Of a DNA stretch of 64,000 bases, positions 1-9,098 are shown in pieces (position 1 is the stretch's first letter; each line of letters starts with the position of its first letter). The DNA is from Roseibium sp. MMSF_3412 (GTDB lineage Bacteria; Pseudomonadota; Alphaproteobacteria; Rhizobiales; Stappiaceae). A model generated the notes under the pieces. The model had not been told where the DNA came from, searched no databases, and saw nothing but the letters and a program-made list of their open reading frames with translations. Location of the stretch: assembly GCF_030733265.1 (NCBI RefSeq), contig NZ_JASHJI010000014.1:89199-153198 (forward strand). Direction: 5' to 3'. Both the position numbers and the translations under genes were made by a program.

Positions 1-1728
1 CGGCTCTTCTTCCTTGAGAACGATCGGCGTCAGCGCGTCGTCGGCAAGGTTCAGGCGGGGGGTAAGCGAAAGCGCGCTCTCCGGACAGATATTGGTGCAT
101 ATGCCGCATTGAAGGCAGGCATCTTCCTGGAACCGGAGCTGCGGCATATCCGGGTTCTCCTTGAGCGCGCCTGACGGGCAAAGAGAGACACAGGACAGGC
201 AAAGCGTACAGCTGTCCAGATTGATGTCGAGCGCGCCATAGGGTGCCCCGGCAGGAAGGGTGATCGGTTCCCCGCCGGTGTTAAGAGCCCTGGCGGCAAG
301 CCGCGTCACCTGCCTGCGCGAACCGACGGGCAAAATGGGCTGCACGGGAAGGGCGTCCGGTGCATCCCGGCGCAGCAGCTCATCGAGCTGTTCCGGATCG
401 ACCGGTTCAACCAGGCTGACCCTTTCTTCACCTGCAATGGCGGCAGCAAGCTCCGCCTGGAAGACAAGGCCGTCCTTTTCCGTGCCCGGAGACAGGAGCA
501 GGGTTACAGACTGGAAACCGCTCGCAAGGGCCGCCAGCATCTCGGCATGGCCGAAACCTGCCAGCGCGTCAATCTGAAGGGGAATGACATCGCCCGGAAG
601 ACCTTTGCCGTAGCGTGCGCTGAGCCGAATCATGTCCAGGCCGTGGCTTGCATCATGGACCAGGAGGCGTGGACTGCCCGTTCCGAGCTTGCGCCAGGTT
701 GAGGCGAGCGTCTGGATACGCTTGAACACATGATCAACCGGCGGCGCGTCATAGGAGATCGCACCGGAAGGGCACACGGCGGAACAGCTGCCGCAACCGG
801 CGCAGACCATGGCGTCCACTGCCACATGGTCGCCGGCAGGTGTGATCGCACCCGTCGGGCAAAGGTTCAAGCAGCGCGAGCAGCCGGGCTTCTGAGCGCG
901 TGAGTGGGCGCACAGATCTTCGTTCAGTTTGATGTAGATCGGCTTCTCGAAGGTGCCGATCAGCTGCGAAGCATCCATGAGCACCTTGGTACGTGCTGCC
1001 GCGTTGCCGGGGTCCGCGCGCAGATAGCCTTCGCGCTTTTCCGGTGCGGGAAAGAGCGGCTGGGACCCACGGCGCAGATCGACGATAATGTCGCAGCCGG
1101 TGCGCCCGCCATCGCGCGGCTCGGTCCAGTTGAAGGCACCGCGTCCGCCGGGAATGCGCTCCTGCAGCGCATCGAAGGAGAGTTTGAAGTCGCCAAGCGC
1201 ACCGGTCGCACCCTTGAGGCGTCCGCGGACAATGTCGAACCTCCGGTCGTCGGAGACCGGCAGGTCCGCGTCCGGATCGAGAAGCACAGTGACGCTCAAG
1301 GTTTCGCACAAGAGTGTTGCGGCCTCGATCGCATCGTCCGTGTCTCCGAGAATGATGCTTGTTCCCGCCGAAGAGACGTCAACAACCTTTTCGCCAGGGT
1401 GCGGCAGGAGCGCGTCGGCAATGAGCGCTGCCATCTTCGGGCCTGGATCGCTGCTGCCGTCGTGCCATCCGGCGCGGTCCCGCAGGTCGACGAACAGCGG
1501 TTCTTCGGTTTCGATGTCGGCGGCGATTTCCTGGAAGATGCTCTGTTCCTGACCGCAGGCGATCATTACACTGCCCGACCGGATGGCGTCTTCGGCAATA
1601 CCGGCTTCGGCCCGGCAGAGTTCTGAATAAACCCTCGAGCAGGAAACGCCGGACGCTTCCTCCAACCGTTCCGCGTCGATCGCCTGGCTCTTGCGGCAAT
1701 CGCACAGCAGAAGCTTCATATCTGTCAT
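1..1728 (-). CDS. Multi-cluster 4Fe-4S protein of the formate dehydrogenase locus (3' end outside window)
   Basis: The reading frame is open from an ATG at 1728 to the left edge, giving about 576 residues without a stop, so the C-terminus is missing. Four ferredoxin-type motifs are visible: a CxxCxxxCP group near residue 290, CxxCxxCxxxCP near 309, another near 506 and another near 541. They form two pairs separated by about 190 residues of non-ferredoxin sequence, and a 270-residue N-terminal domain without clusters precedes them. This layout matches the '4Fe-4S binding protein' commonly found divergent from DUF3305/DUF3306 in alphaproteobacterial FDH clusters. It is probably cytoplasmic (no signal peptide) and may carry electrons or help assemble FDH; the exact role is unknown. 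A GAGAGG sequence 11 bases upstream favours the ATG at 1728 over the one at 1719. Confidence 0.8.
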   Translation of the reverse strand, partial: MTDMKLLLCDCRKSQAIDAERLEEASGVSCSRVYSELCRAEAGIAEDAIRSGSVMIACGQEQSIFQEIAADIETEEPLFVDLRDRAGWHDGSSDPGPKMAALIADALLPHPGEKVVDVSSAGTSIILGDTDDAIEAATLLCETLSVTVLLDPDADLPVSDDRRFDIVRGRLKGATGALGDFKLSFDALQERIPGGRGAFNWTEPRDGGRTGCDIIVDLRRGSQPLFPAPEKREGYLRADPGNAAARTKVLMDASQLIGTFEKPIYIKLNEDLCAHSRAQKPGCSRCLNLCPTGAITPAGDHVAVDAMVCAGCGSCSAVCPSGAISYDAPPVDHVFKRIQTLASTWRKLGTGSPRLLVHDASHGLDMIRLSARYGKGLPGDVIPLQIDALAGFGHAEMLAALASGFQSVTLLLSPGTEKDGLVFQAELAAAIAGEERVSLVEPVDPEQLDELLRRDAPDALPVQPILPVGSRRQVTRLAARALNTGGEPITLPAGAPYGALDINLDSCTLCLSCVSLCPSGALKENPDMPQLRFQEDACLQCGICTNICPESALSLTPRLNLADDALTPIVLKEEEP

Positions 1729-1924
1729 TCTTGTTGCGTCCTCTCCCGGGACCGCCAGTCCCGGTTTCTCCCCACCGGATTCGCGCATGTCCGGCTACCA
1801 TATCAAGGGCGTATGCCGCATCAGGTCAAGTTCGACTTCCGCCGGACTTGAAATTTCTGCAACTTGCTACAGCATGTAGGGTAGAAAACGCGGTCGATGA
1901 TCCGCGGGTGGGAGGAAGTCCGCA
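1729..1924. promoter_or_regulatory. Divergent intergenic region, FDH accessory genes
   Basis: This is the 196-base gap between the divergently transcribed 4Fe-4S gene and the DUF3305-to-cytochrome operon, so promoters for both directions must lie here. A clear ribosome binding site (GGAGGA) sits about 8 bases before the GTG at 1925. I see no convincing palindromic operator and no confident -35/-10 pair. Confidence 0.5.
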
Positions 1925-2494
1925 GTGACAGTTGAAAGAACGCGCTCGATGCCTGTCGGCGTCGTCGTCAGAAGATTGCCGGGCGTGACGAGGTGGCAGA
2001 AATGGAGCTGGAGGCCCGTTTCTCTTTTGCCAGGCGCAAAAGCCGCTGACTGGGAAGTGATGCGACAGGAGGGCGATGCGGTCGAATATCACGCTGCGAC
2101 GCTGAATCTCGAGCTCTACCGCACGGATACCGAGGCTTATCTCACCGCTCTATCGGACAAGGTGCCGTCCATTTATGTGATCATGCGCCCTGCCGAGGAG
2201 GTGGACCGCGACGTGCCCATGGATGTCATGCTGCTCACGGCGTCCGCCTATGAAGGGCAGGACTATGCCGATACGAGCGATGTCATGGTGGAGAAGGTTC
2301 CGATGCCTCCCGGATTGATCGCCTGGATCCGCGATTTTGTCGAACTTCATCACGAGGACGAGATTTTCATCAAGCGGAAACGCGACAAGAAGCGGATCGA
2401 CCTGAAGGAAGACGGTATCGGGGACGCCCGTATCCGGCAAATCAGCGACGTTTACCGTGCACCGGGCCGCAAGCCGAAGGACACATTGCAATGA
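1925..2494 (+). CDS. DUF3305 domain protein, FDH accessory
   Basis: A 189-residue cytoplasmic protein with no signal peptide or membrane segment. It begins at GTG with GGAGGA 8 bases upstream. The N-terminal half, with MPVGVVVRR then W-rich WQKWSW, resembles DUF3305, a family found almost only beside DUF3306 and molybdenum/tungsten formate dehydrogenases. The C-terminus is basic (KRKRDKKR near residue 158). Its stop overlaps the start of the DUF3306 gene by ATGA, implying translational coupling. It probably assists FDH maturation; the biochemical function is not established. Confidence 0.8.
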   Translation: MTVERTRSMPVGVVVRRLPGVTRWQKWSWRPVSLLPGAKAADWEVMRQEGDAVEYHAATLNLELYRTDTEAYLTALSDKVPSIYVIMRPAEEVDRDVPMDVMLLTASAYEGQDYADTSDVMVEKVPMPPGLIAWIRDFVELHHEDEIFIKRKRDKKRIDLKEDGIGDARIRQISDVYRAPGRKPKDTLQ

Positions 2495-3177
2495 GCGGCG
2501 GCAGTCAGGACGAGACGGGCGGCGATTTCTGGTCGCGCCGCAAGGCGGCGGTGCGCCAGGCGGAGGAGGCCGAACAGGCTCAGGAGCAGGCTGCCCTGGC
2601 CGCAGAAGAGCGTGCCGCGCTGGAAGAAAAGAGTGATGAGGACATTCTGGAGGAACTCGGGTTGCCGGACCCGGAGACCCTGACGAAGGAAGACGATTTT
2701 TCCGGGTTCCTGTCGGCAGCGGTGCCGGAGCGAATCCGGCGGCGCGCTCTCCGCAAGCTCTGGGGCCTCAATCCCGTTCTGGCGAATCTCGACGGTCTCG
2801 TGGACTATGCCGAGGACTACACCGACGCCGCGACCGTCGTGGAGAACCTTCAGACCGTCTACAAGATCGGCAAAGGCATGCTGGAACAGTTTGCCGACGT
2901 TGATGATGAAACCGAGCAAACGCCTGAGTTGAAGCCTGAAAATCTTTCCGAAAAAGAAGAGATTTCAGAAGAAGACAAGGTTCTGGAAGAAAATGTTGCG
3001 GCGCACAATGATTATGTTGAAAATGAAGAAACACCTGTGCAATTGACGCAAGCAGATAACGTAGCGCAATCTCAGGAAAAGCATGAGATCCAGGTAGATC
3101 CGCAAGAATCGGAAGCTGAAAAAGTTGAGTTCGACTTTCAGGTTACACGTCGACGCTTGCGGTTCGACTACAGTTGA
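2491..3177 (+). CDS. DUF3306 domain protein, FDH accessory
   Basis: A 228-residue soluble protein. It starts with the FWSRRKAAV segment near residue 13 that is typical of DUF3306, followed by an Ala/Glu-rich helix and a conserved middle (LRKLWGLNPVLANLDGL, about residues 88-104). The last 85 residues are strongly acidic and are encoded by DNA that is clearly AT-richer than its surroundings, suggesting a low-complexity tail under weak constraint. It overlaps the DUF3305 stop by four bases. It is a presumed partner in FDH biogenesis; the mechanism is unknown. Confidence 0.8.
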   Translation: MSGGSQDETGGDFWSRRKAAVRQAEEAEQAQEQAALAAEERAALEEKSDEDILEELGLPDPETLTKEDDFSGFLSAAVPERIRRRALRKLWGLNPVLANLDGLVDYAEDYTDAATVVENLQTVYKIGKGMLEQFADVDDETEQTPELKPENLSEKEEISEEDKVLEENVAAHNDYVENEETPVQLTQADNVAQSQEKHEIQVDPQESEAEKVEFDFQVTRRRLRFDYS

Positions 3178-3248
3178 TACTAAAGTTGAATGTAAGAGGC
3201 GCGCCAAAAAGGTGAGACTGGTGAGCGCACGAGGGAGGAAGATCGCGG

Positions 3249-3857
3249 ATGTCCGCAGCGGTCACGGAATACGTCATCGATCCTGAAGATCAGGCTCGAT
3301 CAGAACTCTATGATTTTATCGGTCTGTTGCTGGTCAAGCCGGCAGACGCCTCCCTGTTGAAACAAGTTTCAGGTCTCACCGCCGATGATACGACGCTTGG
3401 CAATGCTCTCGGAGTGCTTGCGAAGGTCGCTTCCGTAACGTCGGCGGAGACCGCTGAGCGTGAGTTCAACGCTTTGTTCGTTGGCCTCGGGCGTGGCGAG
3501 CTTCTTCCCTATGCAAGTCACTATCTTACCGGTTTCCTGAACGAAAAGCCGCTCGCCAACCTGCGCGCCGACATGGCAAAGCGCGGGATCGGACGCGCCG
3601 AGGGCACACACGAGCCGGAAGACAATATCGCCTCTCTCATGGAAATGATGGCGGGCATGATTGTCGGCCGCTTCGGCAAGGTCACTTCCGTAGCGGAGCA
3701 GAAACAATTCTTCCAGGATCATATCGAGCCCTGGGCAATACACTTTTTCGCAGATCTTGAAGCGTCGAAGACCTCCGTATTCTACGGGGCCGTCGGCGCC
3801 TTGGGACGGCAGTTTATGGAGATTGAGGCCGAGGCCTTCGGTATGCTGCCGAATTAA
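3249..3857 (+). CDS. TorD/DmsD-family chaperone for formate dehydrogenase
   Basis: A 202-residue all-helical, cytoplasmic protein. The region with LPYASHYLTGF (about residues 84-94), the EPEDNIASLMEMM segment (about 120-132) and the FFQDHIEPWA stretch (about 158-167) correspond to conserved parts of TorD/NarJ-type redox-enzyme maturation proteins. Such chaperones bind the Tat leader of a molybdo- or tungsto-enzyme until its cofactor is inserted. The likely client is the Tat-leader FDH alpha subunit encoded at 4226. It lies 71 bases after DUF3306 in the same operon. Confidence 0.85.
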   Translation: MSAAVTEYVIDPEDQARSELYDFIGLLLVKPADASLLKQVSGLTADDTTLGNALGVLAKVASVTSAETAEREFNALFVGLGRGELLPYASHYLTGFLNEKPLANLRADMAKRGIGRAEGTHEPEDNIASLMEMMAGMIVGRFGKVTSVAEQKQFFQDHIEPWAIHFFADLEASKTSVFYGAVGALGRQFMEIEAEAFGMLPN

Positions 3858-3916
3858 ACTTCACGTTGGCAATTTAAGCGGCCGCGGGCCGCTGCAAGGA
3901 GAGGAGGATTGCAACG

Positions 3917-4117
3917 ATGAAAAAGCCCGATCAAGCGGTGCCCCGCGAGGGTTCTGGCCGCCGGGACTTCCTGAAACTGGCGGCCCTGTCGGCCCCTGTA
4001 GCCGTGGCCGCGACAGCGGTTTCCGGCACCGCTCAAGCAGCGGAAGTGGATCTTACATCCGAGAAGATGCAGGACACAGCGCACACACGCGCCTACTTCG
4101 ACAGCGCCCGGTTCTGA
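3917..4117 (+). CDS. Small Tat-signal protein of FDH operon (formate_TAT type)
   Basis: A 66-residue protein that is mostly a twin-arginine leader: GRRDFLKLAAL near residues 14-24, a hydrophobic Ala/Val stretch, then an AQAA cleavage-like site near 41. Only about 24 residues remain after the leader. This is the 'formate dehydrogenase region TAT target' family found just before FDH alpha subunits. It has GAGAGGAG upstream. It may be a small subunit or assembly factor of the exported enzyme; its function has not been demonstrated. Confidence 0.85.
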   Translation: MKKPDQAVPREGSGRRDFLKLAALSAPVAVAATAVSGTAQAAEVDLTSEKMQDTAHTRAYFDSARF

Positions 4118-4225
4118 CCGGACCCTGAACTTCACACCCGGCCTATGGTTGCGTGACGCCCGCTGGCCGGTTCGCTGAAAACCAACCCAGCAGTATCGAT
4201 TCCGATACAAGCAAGGTAGGGCAAT

Positions 4226-7117
4226 ATGCTTAGGAAAAAGACCAATGGGGTTGCGCGACGCCCCCAGGGTGCAAGTATCCTTAGAGACGCTGCACACAAA
4301 TCGGTAGACCGCCGGACATTCCTGAAGGGATCCGGTGTCGCCGCAGGTGGCCTGGCCGCCATTACCGCTACTGGCGGTACCGTTACACAGGCACAGGCCC
4401 AGTCTGCGGACGAAGCCGTCAATCTCGTAAAATCCGTCTGCACACACTGCTCCGTCGGCTGCACCGTGATCGCCGAAGTGAAGAATGGCGTGTGGACCGG
4501 CCAGGAGCCGGGATGGGACAGCCCCTTCAACCTCGGTGCGCATTGCGCCAAGGGCGCCGCGGTCCGCGAACACGCCCATGGCGAGCGCCGGCTGAAGTAC
4601 CCGATGAAGAAAGAGGGCGGCGAGTGGAAGCGCGTCAGCTGGGATGAGGCGATCAACGCCATCGGCGACCAGATGATGCAGATCCGCGAGGAAAGCGGAC
4701 CGGACAGCGTCTACTGGCTCGGCTCGGCGAAGCACAACAACGAACAGGCCTACCTGTTCCGCAAGTTTGCCGCCTACTGGGGTACGAACAACGTCGACCA
4801 CCAGGCCCGTATCTGTCACTCGACAACGGTTGCCGGCGTAGCCAACACATGGGGCTACGGCGCCATGACCAACAGCTACAACGACATCCACAATTCCAAG
4901 GCCATCTTCATCATCGGCGGCAATCCGGCTGAAGCTCACCCGGTTTCGCTGCTGCACGTGCTGCGGGCCAAGGAGCAGAACAACGCTCCGGTGATCGTGT
5001 GCGATCCGCGCTTCACGCGCACCGCCGCCCACGCCGATGAATATGTGCGTTTCCGTCCCGGCACGGACGTGGCCCTGATCTGGGGCATTCTCTGGCACAT
5101 TTTCGACAATGGCTGGGAAGACAAGGAATTCATCCGCACCCGTGTCTGGGGCATGGACCAGATCCGCGAAGAAGTCGCCAGGTGGACGCCTGACGAAGTC
5201 GAGCGTGTGACCGGTACCCCGGAAAGCCAGCTGAAGCGCGTCGCGCGGACGCTCGCCAACAACCGTCCGGGCACCGTGATCTGGTGCATGGGCGGTACCC
5301 AGCACACCAACGGCAACAACAACACGCGTGCCTACTGCGTGCTGCAGCTTGCCCTCGGCAACATGGGCACCACCGGTGGCGGAACCAACATCTTCCGCGG
5401 CCACGACAACGTTCAGGGCGCGACCGACCTTGGCGTTCTCAGCCACACCCTGCCTGGCTACTATGGCCTGAGCGCAGGTGCGTGGGGCCACTGGGCCCGT
5501 GTCTGGGATGAAGATCCGGACTGGCTGAAAGCCCAGTTTGCGACCGTGAAAGGCGCTGACGGCAAGGAAAAGAGCCTTCAGAACCTCACCGGTATCCCGG
5601 TCAGCCGCTGGATCGACGGCGTTCTGGAAGATCCGGCAAATACCGATCAGCCGAACTCTGTCCGCGCGATGGTTCTCTGGGGTCACGCCCCGAACTCGCA
5701 GACCCGCATGACGGAAATGAAAACCGCGATGGAAAAGCTGGATATGCTGGTCGTGATCGACCCCTATCCGACGGTTTCCGCGGTGCTTCATGACCGGACC
5801 GACGGCGTCTACCTGCTGCCGGCGTGTACGCAGTTCGAGACCCGTGGTTCCGTGACCGCGTCGAACCGCTCGCTGCAGTGGCGCGACAAGGTCGTCGAGC
5901 CTCTGTTCGAAAGTCTGCCGGACGAGGTCATCATGGCCAAGTTCGCAAACAAGTTCGGCTGGGGCGACAGGCTGTTCCGCAACATCGAAATGGACGATCC
6001 GGAAACACCGAACGTCGAAAGCATCACCCGCGAATTCAACAGCGGGCTGTGGACGATCGGCTATACCGGGCAGTCGCCTGAGCGCATCAAGTCGCACATG
6101 GCGAACCAGCATACGTTCGACCGCACAACGCTGCAGGCTGTTGGCGGACCGAATGACGGCGAATACTACGGTATGCCGTGGCCTTGCTGGGGCACCGCCG
6201 ACATGAAGCACCCGGGCACACCCAACCTTTACGACATGTCCAAACCTGTCGCTGACGGCGGTCTGTGTTTCCGTGCACGCTTCGGCGTCGAGCGGGACGG
6301 CGACAACCTGCTTGCCGACGGTGTCTCGAACCCCGGTTCGGAAATTCAGGACGGTTATCCCGAGTTCACGATGCAGATGCTCATGGACCTTGGCTGGGAT
6401 GGCGATCTGACCGACGAGGAACGGGCATCGATCGAAGCGGTTGCCGGGCCGAAAACGAACTGGAAGACCGACCTTTCCGGCGGCATCCAGCGCGTTGCGA
6501 TCAAGCACGGCTGTGCACCCTTCGGTAACGCGAAGGCCCGCGCCGTCGTCTGGACGTTCCCGGATCCGGTGCCGCTGCACCGCGAGCCGCTTTACACCAA
6601 CCGCCGCGATCTGGTGGCCGACTATCCGACCTACGAGGACCGGAAGTTCTACCGCCTGCCGACGCTCTATGCCTCTATCCAGAAGCAGGACTTCTCGAAG
6701 GATTATCCAATCATTCTGACGTCCGGCCGCCTGGTGGAATATGAGGGTGGTGGTGATGAGACACGGTCCAACCCGTGGCTCGCCGAACTTCAGCAGGATA
6801 TGTTCGTTGAGATCAATCCTCGCGATGCCAACAACCTGGGTGTGCGCGATGGTGCGCAGGTCTGGGTCGAAGGCCCTGAAGGCGGCAAGGTGAAAGTCAT
6901 GGCAATGGTGACCGAGCGGGTCGGAGAAGGCGTTGCCTTCATGCCGTTCCACTTCGGTGGTCATTACCAGGGTGAGGATCTGAGGTCCAAGTATCCGAAA
7001 GGTGCCGACCCCTATGTCCTTGGCGAAAGCTGTAACACCGCTCAGACGTATGGCTACGACTCAGTGACCCAGATGCAGGAGACGAAAGCGACTCTCTGCA
7101 AGATCTCGGCCGCGTAA
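4226..7117 (+). CDS. fdhA: Formate dehydrogenase alpha (catalytic) subunit, cysteine type
   Basis: A 963-residue molybdopterin oxidoreductase that oxidises formate to CO2. A Tat leader is visible (DRRTFLK at residues 28-34, then a hydrophobic stretch to about residue 59), so the enzyme is exported to the periplasmic side. The N-terminal [4Fe-4S] ligands are Cys72, Cys75, Cys79 and Cys107. The metal ligand in the RICHSTTVAG segment is Cys197, so this is a Cys enzyme and not a selenoenzyme. The C-terminal molybdopterin dinucleotide-binding domain follows from about residue 840. AGGTAGGG precedes the ATG by 5 bases. Downstream are the beta and gamma subunits, giving an FDH-N/FDH-3-like membrane complex. 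The metal could be Mo or W; tupABC lies 4 kb downstream. Confidence 0.95.
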   Translation: MLRKKTNGVARRPQGASILRDAAHKSVDRRTFLKGSGVAAGGLAAITATGGTVTQAQAQSADEAVNLVKSVCTHCSVGCTVIAEVKNGVWTGQEPGWDSPFNLGAHCAKGAAVREHAHGERRLKYPMKKEGGEWKRVSWDEAINAIGDQMMQIREESGPDSVYWLGSAKHNNEQAYLFRKFAAYWGTNNVDHQARICHSTTVAGVANTWGYGAMTNSYNDIHNSKAIFIIGGNPAEAHPVSLLHVLRAKEQNNAPVIVCDPRFTRTAAHADEYVRFRPGTDVALIWGILWHIFDNGWEDKEFIRTRVWGMDQIREEVARWTPDEVERVTGTPESQLKRVARTLANNRPGTVIWCMGGTQHTNGNNNTRAYCVLQLALGNMGTTGGGTNIFRGHDNVQGATDLGVLSHTLPGYYGLSAGAWGHWARVWDEDPDWLKAQFATVKGADGKEKSLQNLTGIPVSRWIDGVLEDPANTDQPNSVRAMVLWGHAPNSQTRMTEMKTAMEKLDMLVVIDPYPTVSAVLHDRTDGVYLLPACTQFETRGSVTASNRSLQWRDKVVEPLFESLPDEVIMAKFANKFGWGDRLFRNIEMDDPETPNVESITREFNSGLWTIGYTGQSPERIKSHMANQHTFDRTTLQAVGGPNDGEYYGMPWPCWGTADMKHPGTPNLYDMSKPVADGGLCFRARFGVERDGDNLLADGVSNPGSEIQDGYPEFTMQMLMDLGWDGDLTDEERASIEAVAGPKTNWKTDLSGGIQRVAIKHGCAPFGNAKARAVVWTFPDPVPLHREPLYTNRRDLVADYPTYEDRKFYRLPTLYASIQKQDFSKDYPIILTSGRLVEYEGGGDETRSNPWLAELQQDMFVEINPRDANNLGVRDGAQVWVEGPEGGKVKVMAMVTERVGEGVAFMPFHFGGHYQGEDLRSKYPKGADPYVLGESCNTAQTYGYDSVTQMQETKATLCKISAA

Positions 7118-7129
7118 GGAGGAGACGCA

Positions 7130-7726
7130 ATGGCTGCAAGAGCAAAATTCCTTTGTGACGCTGAGCGATGCATTGAGTGCAATGCCTGTGTCACGGCTTG
7201 CAAAAACGAAAATGAAGTGCCGTGGGGGATCAATCGCCGCCGGGTCGTGACCATCAATGATGGCAGCCCGGGCGAACGGTCGATCTCCGTGGCCTGCATG
7301 CACTGTTCGGACGCACCCTGCATGGCGGTGTGCCCGGTCGATTGTTTCTACCAGAACGAAGAAGGTGTGGTTCTTCACTCGAAGGACCTGTGCATTGGCT
7401 GCGGCTACTGCTTCTACGCCTGTCCGTTCGGCGCCCCGCAGTTCCCGCAAGCCGGGAACTTCGGATCGCGTGGCAAGATGGACAAATGCACCTTCTGTGC
7501 AGGTGGTCCGGAAGAAAACAACTCGACTGCCGAACGCGCGAAATACGGTGCGAACCGTATTGCAGAAGGCAAGCTGCCGCTTTGCGCGGAAATGTGCTCC
7601 ACCAAGGCCCTGCTTGCAGGTGATGGCGACGTCGTGTCCGCTATCTACCGTGAGCGCGTGGTTGCCCGTGGCTTCGGCTCCGGCGCCTGGGGCTGGGGCT
7701 CCGCCTACGGTCAAAGGGGCGGGTAA
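7130..7726 (+). CDS. fdhB: Formate dehydrogenase beta subunit, four [4Fe-4S] clusters
   Basis: A 198-residue electron-transfer subunit. Cys-rich motifs occur in order: CxxCxxCxxxC near residue 15, CxxCxxxxCxxxCP near residue 62, CxxCxxCxxxCP near residue 92, and a final dispersed set (KCTFC near residue 122, CAEMC near 150). This is the standard four-cluster pattern of FDH/DMSO-reductase-type beta subunits. It lacks the C-terminal membrane helix of E. coli FdnH and ends in a Gly/Trp-rich tail, so it is held by the alpha and gamma partners. It starts 12 bases after fdhA behind a strong GGAGGAG. Confidence 0.93.
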   Translation: MAARAKFLCDAERCIECNACVTACKNENEVPWGINRRRVVTINDGSPGERSISVACMHCSDAPCMAVCPVDCFYQNEEGVVLHSKDLCIGCGYCFYACPFGAPQFPQAGNFGSRGKMDKCTFCAGGPEENNSTAERAKYGANRIAEGKLPLCAEMCSTKALLAGDGDVVSAIYRERVVARGFGSGAWGWGSAYGQRGG

Positions 7727-7738
7727 ACCGGAATGGAT

Positions 7739-7818
7739 CCGGCGGCGGTGGAGAACCTTTGCCGCCGGAACATCCCGGTCCCTCTTGAAATCTGAACGGG
7801 GCGGCAGACATGCCGCCC
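7739..7818 (+). other. Two stem-loops between FDH beta and gamma genes
   Basis: The 141-base gap between the beta and gamma genes contains two perfect 8-bp hairpins: CCGGCGGC/GCCGCCGG at 7739-7746 and 7761-7768, and GGGCGGCA-GACA-TGCCGCCC at 7799-7818. Neither is followed by a true U tract, so they look more like mRNA processing or stability elements, or weak attenuators, than full terminators. Confidence 0.5.
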
Positions 7819-7867
7819 TCTTCATCTCTGCTAGGCTCTACGCTGCACAAGGAATGAGGATCCGGCT

Positions 7868-9088
7868 ATGAAACGCTTGGTTTTGGCTGTTGTTGTTTTG
7901 CTGGCATTTCTGTCCCCGGCACTTGCCCAGGAACAGCCCCAGGAGCCACCGCAGGCCGATCGGAGCGCGACCGGAGGCGCGCAGACGCTCGAAGACATCA
8001 TGAAGCGTCAGCGCGGCGAGGCGGTCGATTACGATTTCAGGCGCAACGCCACCGGGGACCCGAACTCGGCAGCCGGCATGACCAATCAGCTGGGAACACT
8101 GGGCGGGGTGTCCGATCCCGAACTCTGGCGCGCCCTGCGCTTCGGGTCTGCCGATATCACGGTTTCGTCCGGCGGCAAGGAAGCCACCGTGCTGATGCAG
8201 GACGGGGGGATGCGCTGGCTTGAGATCCGCAACGGACCATTGAAGACCTACGGTGCCTATCTGCTTGCCGGCACGCTTGCCTTCCTCCTCCTGTTCTATC
8301 TGCTCCGCGGCCGGATCCGGATCGACGGCGAAAAGACCGGCCAGACAATTACCCGCTTCAAGATGATCGAAAGATTCGGGCACTGGCTGCTCGCCGGCAG
8401 TTTCATTTTGCTGGCTGTGACGGGTCTGATCGTTCTCTTCGGGCGGATCGCCATCATTCCGCTGCTCGGCAAGGATGCCTATGCCCCGATCGCGCTGGCG
8501 TCCAAGTGGGTCCACAACAACGTTTCCTGGGCATTCATGCTCGGTCTCTTGATGATTTTCGTCATGTGGGTGGTGCACAACATACCGAACAAGACGGACC
8601 TGAAATGGATCGCGGTCGGCGGCGGACTGCTGAAAAAAGGCGTTCATCCTCCAGCGAAGAAATTCAACTTCGGTCAGAAAATGATCTTCTGGGGCGTGAT
8701 TGTTCTCGGTGCATCGATTTCCGCCTCGGGCATCTCGCTGTTGTTCCCGTTCGATTTCCCGATGTTCGCCAAGACCTTCGAAATCCTGAACAATCTCGGG
8801 CTGCCGCAGTTGGTCGGGCTCGGTACCCTGCCGACCGAACTCGCGCCTCACGAGGAAATGCAATACGCCCAGCTCTGGCACACGATCGTGGCCTTCCTGA
8901 TGATCGCGATGATCCTGGCGCATATCTATATCGGGTCGGTGGGCATGGAAGGTGCCTATGATGCCATGGGATCCGGCGAGGTCGAGCTGCAGTGGGCGCG
9001 TGAGCACCACGGGCTGTGGGTCAAGGAAGTCGAAGAGGCACAGCAAAAGTCCGAAGCCCCGACCAAAAACGCGGTTCCTGCTGAGTAG
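7868..9088 (+). CDS. Formate dehydrogenase gamma subunit, cytochrome b
   Basis: A 406-residue integral membrane subunit that should bind two b haems and pass electrons to quinone. A Sec leader is visible (KRLVLAVVVLLAF, with a likely cut after ALAQ near residue 21). A Gln/Pro-rich periplasmic segment follows, then an extra transmembrane helix near residues 130-150 and a four-helix cytochrome b561/FDH-gamma core from about residue 165 (helices with FGHWLLAGS, SWAFMLGLLMIFVMWVVH, FWGVIVLGASISASG and LWHTIVAFLMIAMILAHIY). Conserved His residues in these helices are plausible haem ligands. It is longer than E. coli FdnI because of the N-terminal extension, which is normal for the alphaproteobacterial FDH-3 type. 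Confidence 0.92.
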   Translation: MKRLVLAVVVLLAFLSPALAQEQPQEPPQADRSATGGAQTLEDIMKRQRGEAVDYDFRRNATGDPNSAAGMTNQLGTLGGVSDPELWRALRFGSADITVSSGGKEATVLMQDGGMRWLEIRNGPLKTYGAYLLAGTLAFLLLFYLLRGRIRIDGEKTGQTITRFKMIERFGHWLLAGSFILLAVTGLIVLFGRIAIIPLLGKDAYAPIALASKWVHNNVSWAFMLGLLMIFVMWVVHNIPNKTDLKWIAVGGGLLKKGVHPPAKKFNFGQKMIFWGVIVLGASISASGISLLFPFDFPMFAKTFEILNNLGLPQLVGLGTLPTELAPHEEMQYAQLWHTIVAFLMIAMILAHIYIGSVGMEGAYDAMGSGEVELQWAREHHGLWVKEVEEAQQKSEAPTKNAVPAE

Positions 9089-9098
9089 GGCAGAAACG

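Noticed and set aside
4780..4860. Possible selenocysteine in formate dehydrogenase
   Set aside because: The metal-ligand position is encoded by TGT (Cys197), not TGA, and the frame has no internal stop.
3854..6964. A 1036-codon open frame antisense to the formate dehydrogenase alpha gene
   Set aside because: It is a high-GC shadow of fdhA. The sense frame has all FDH motifs, while the antisense product is His/Arg-rich and has no recognisable domain.
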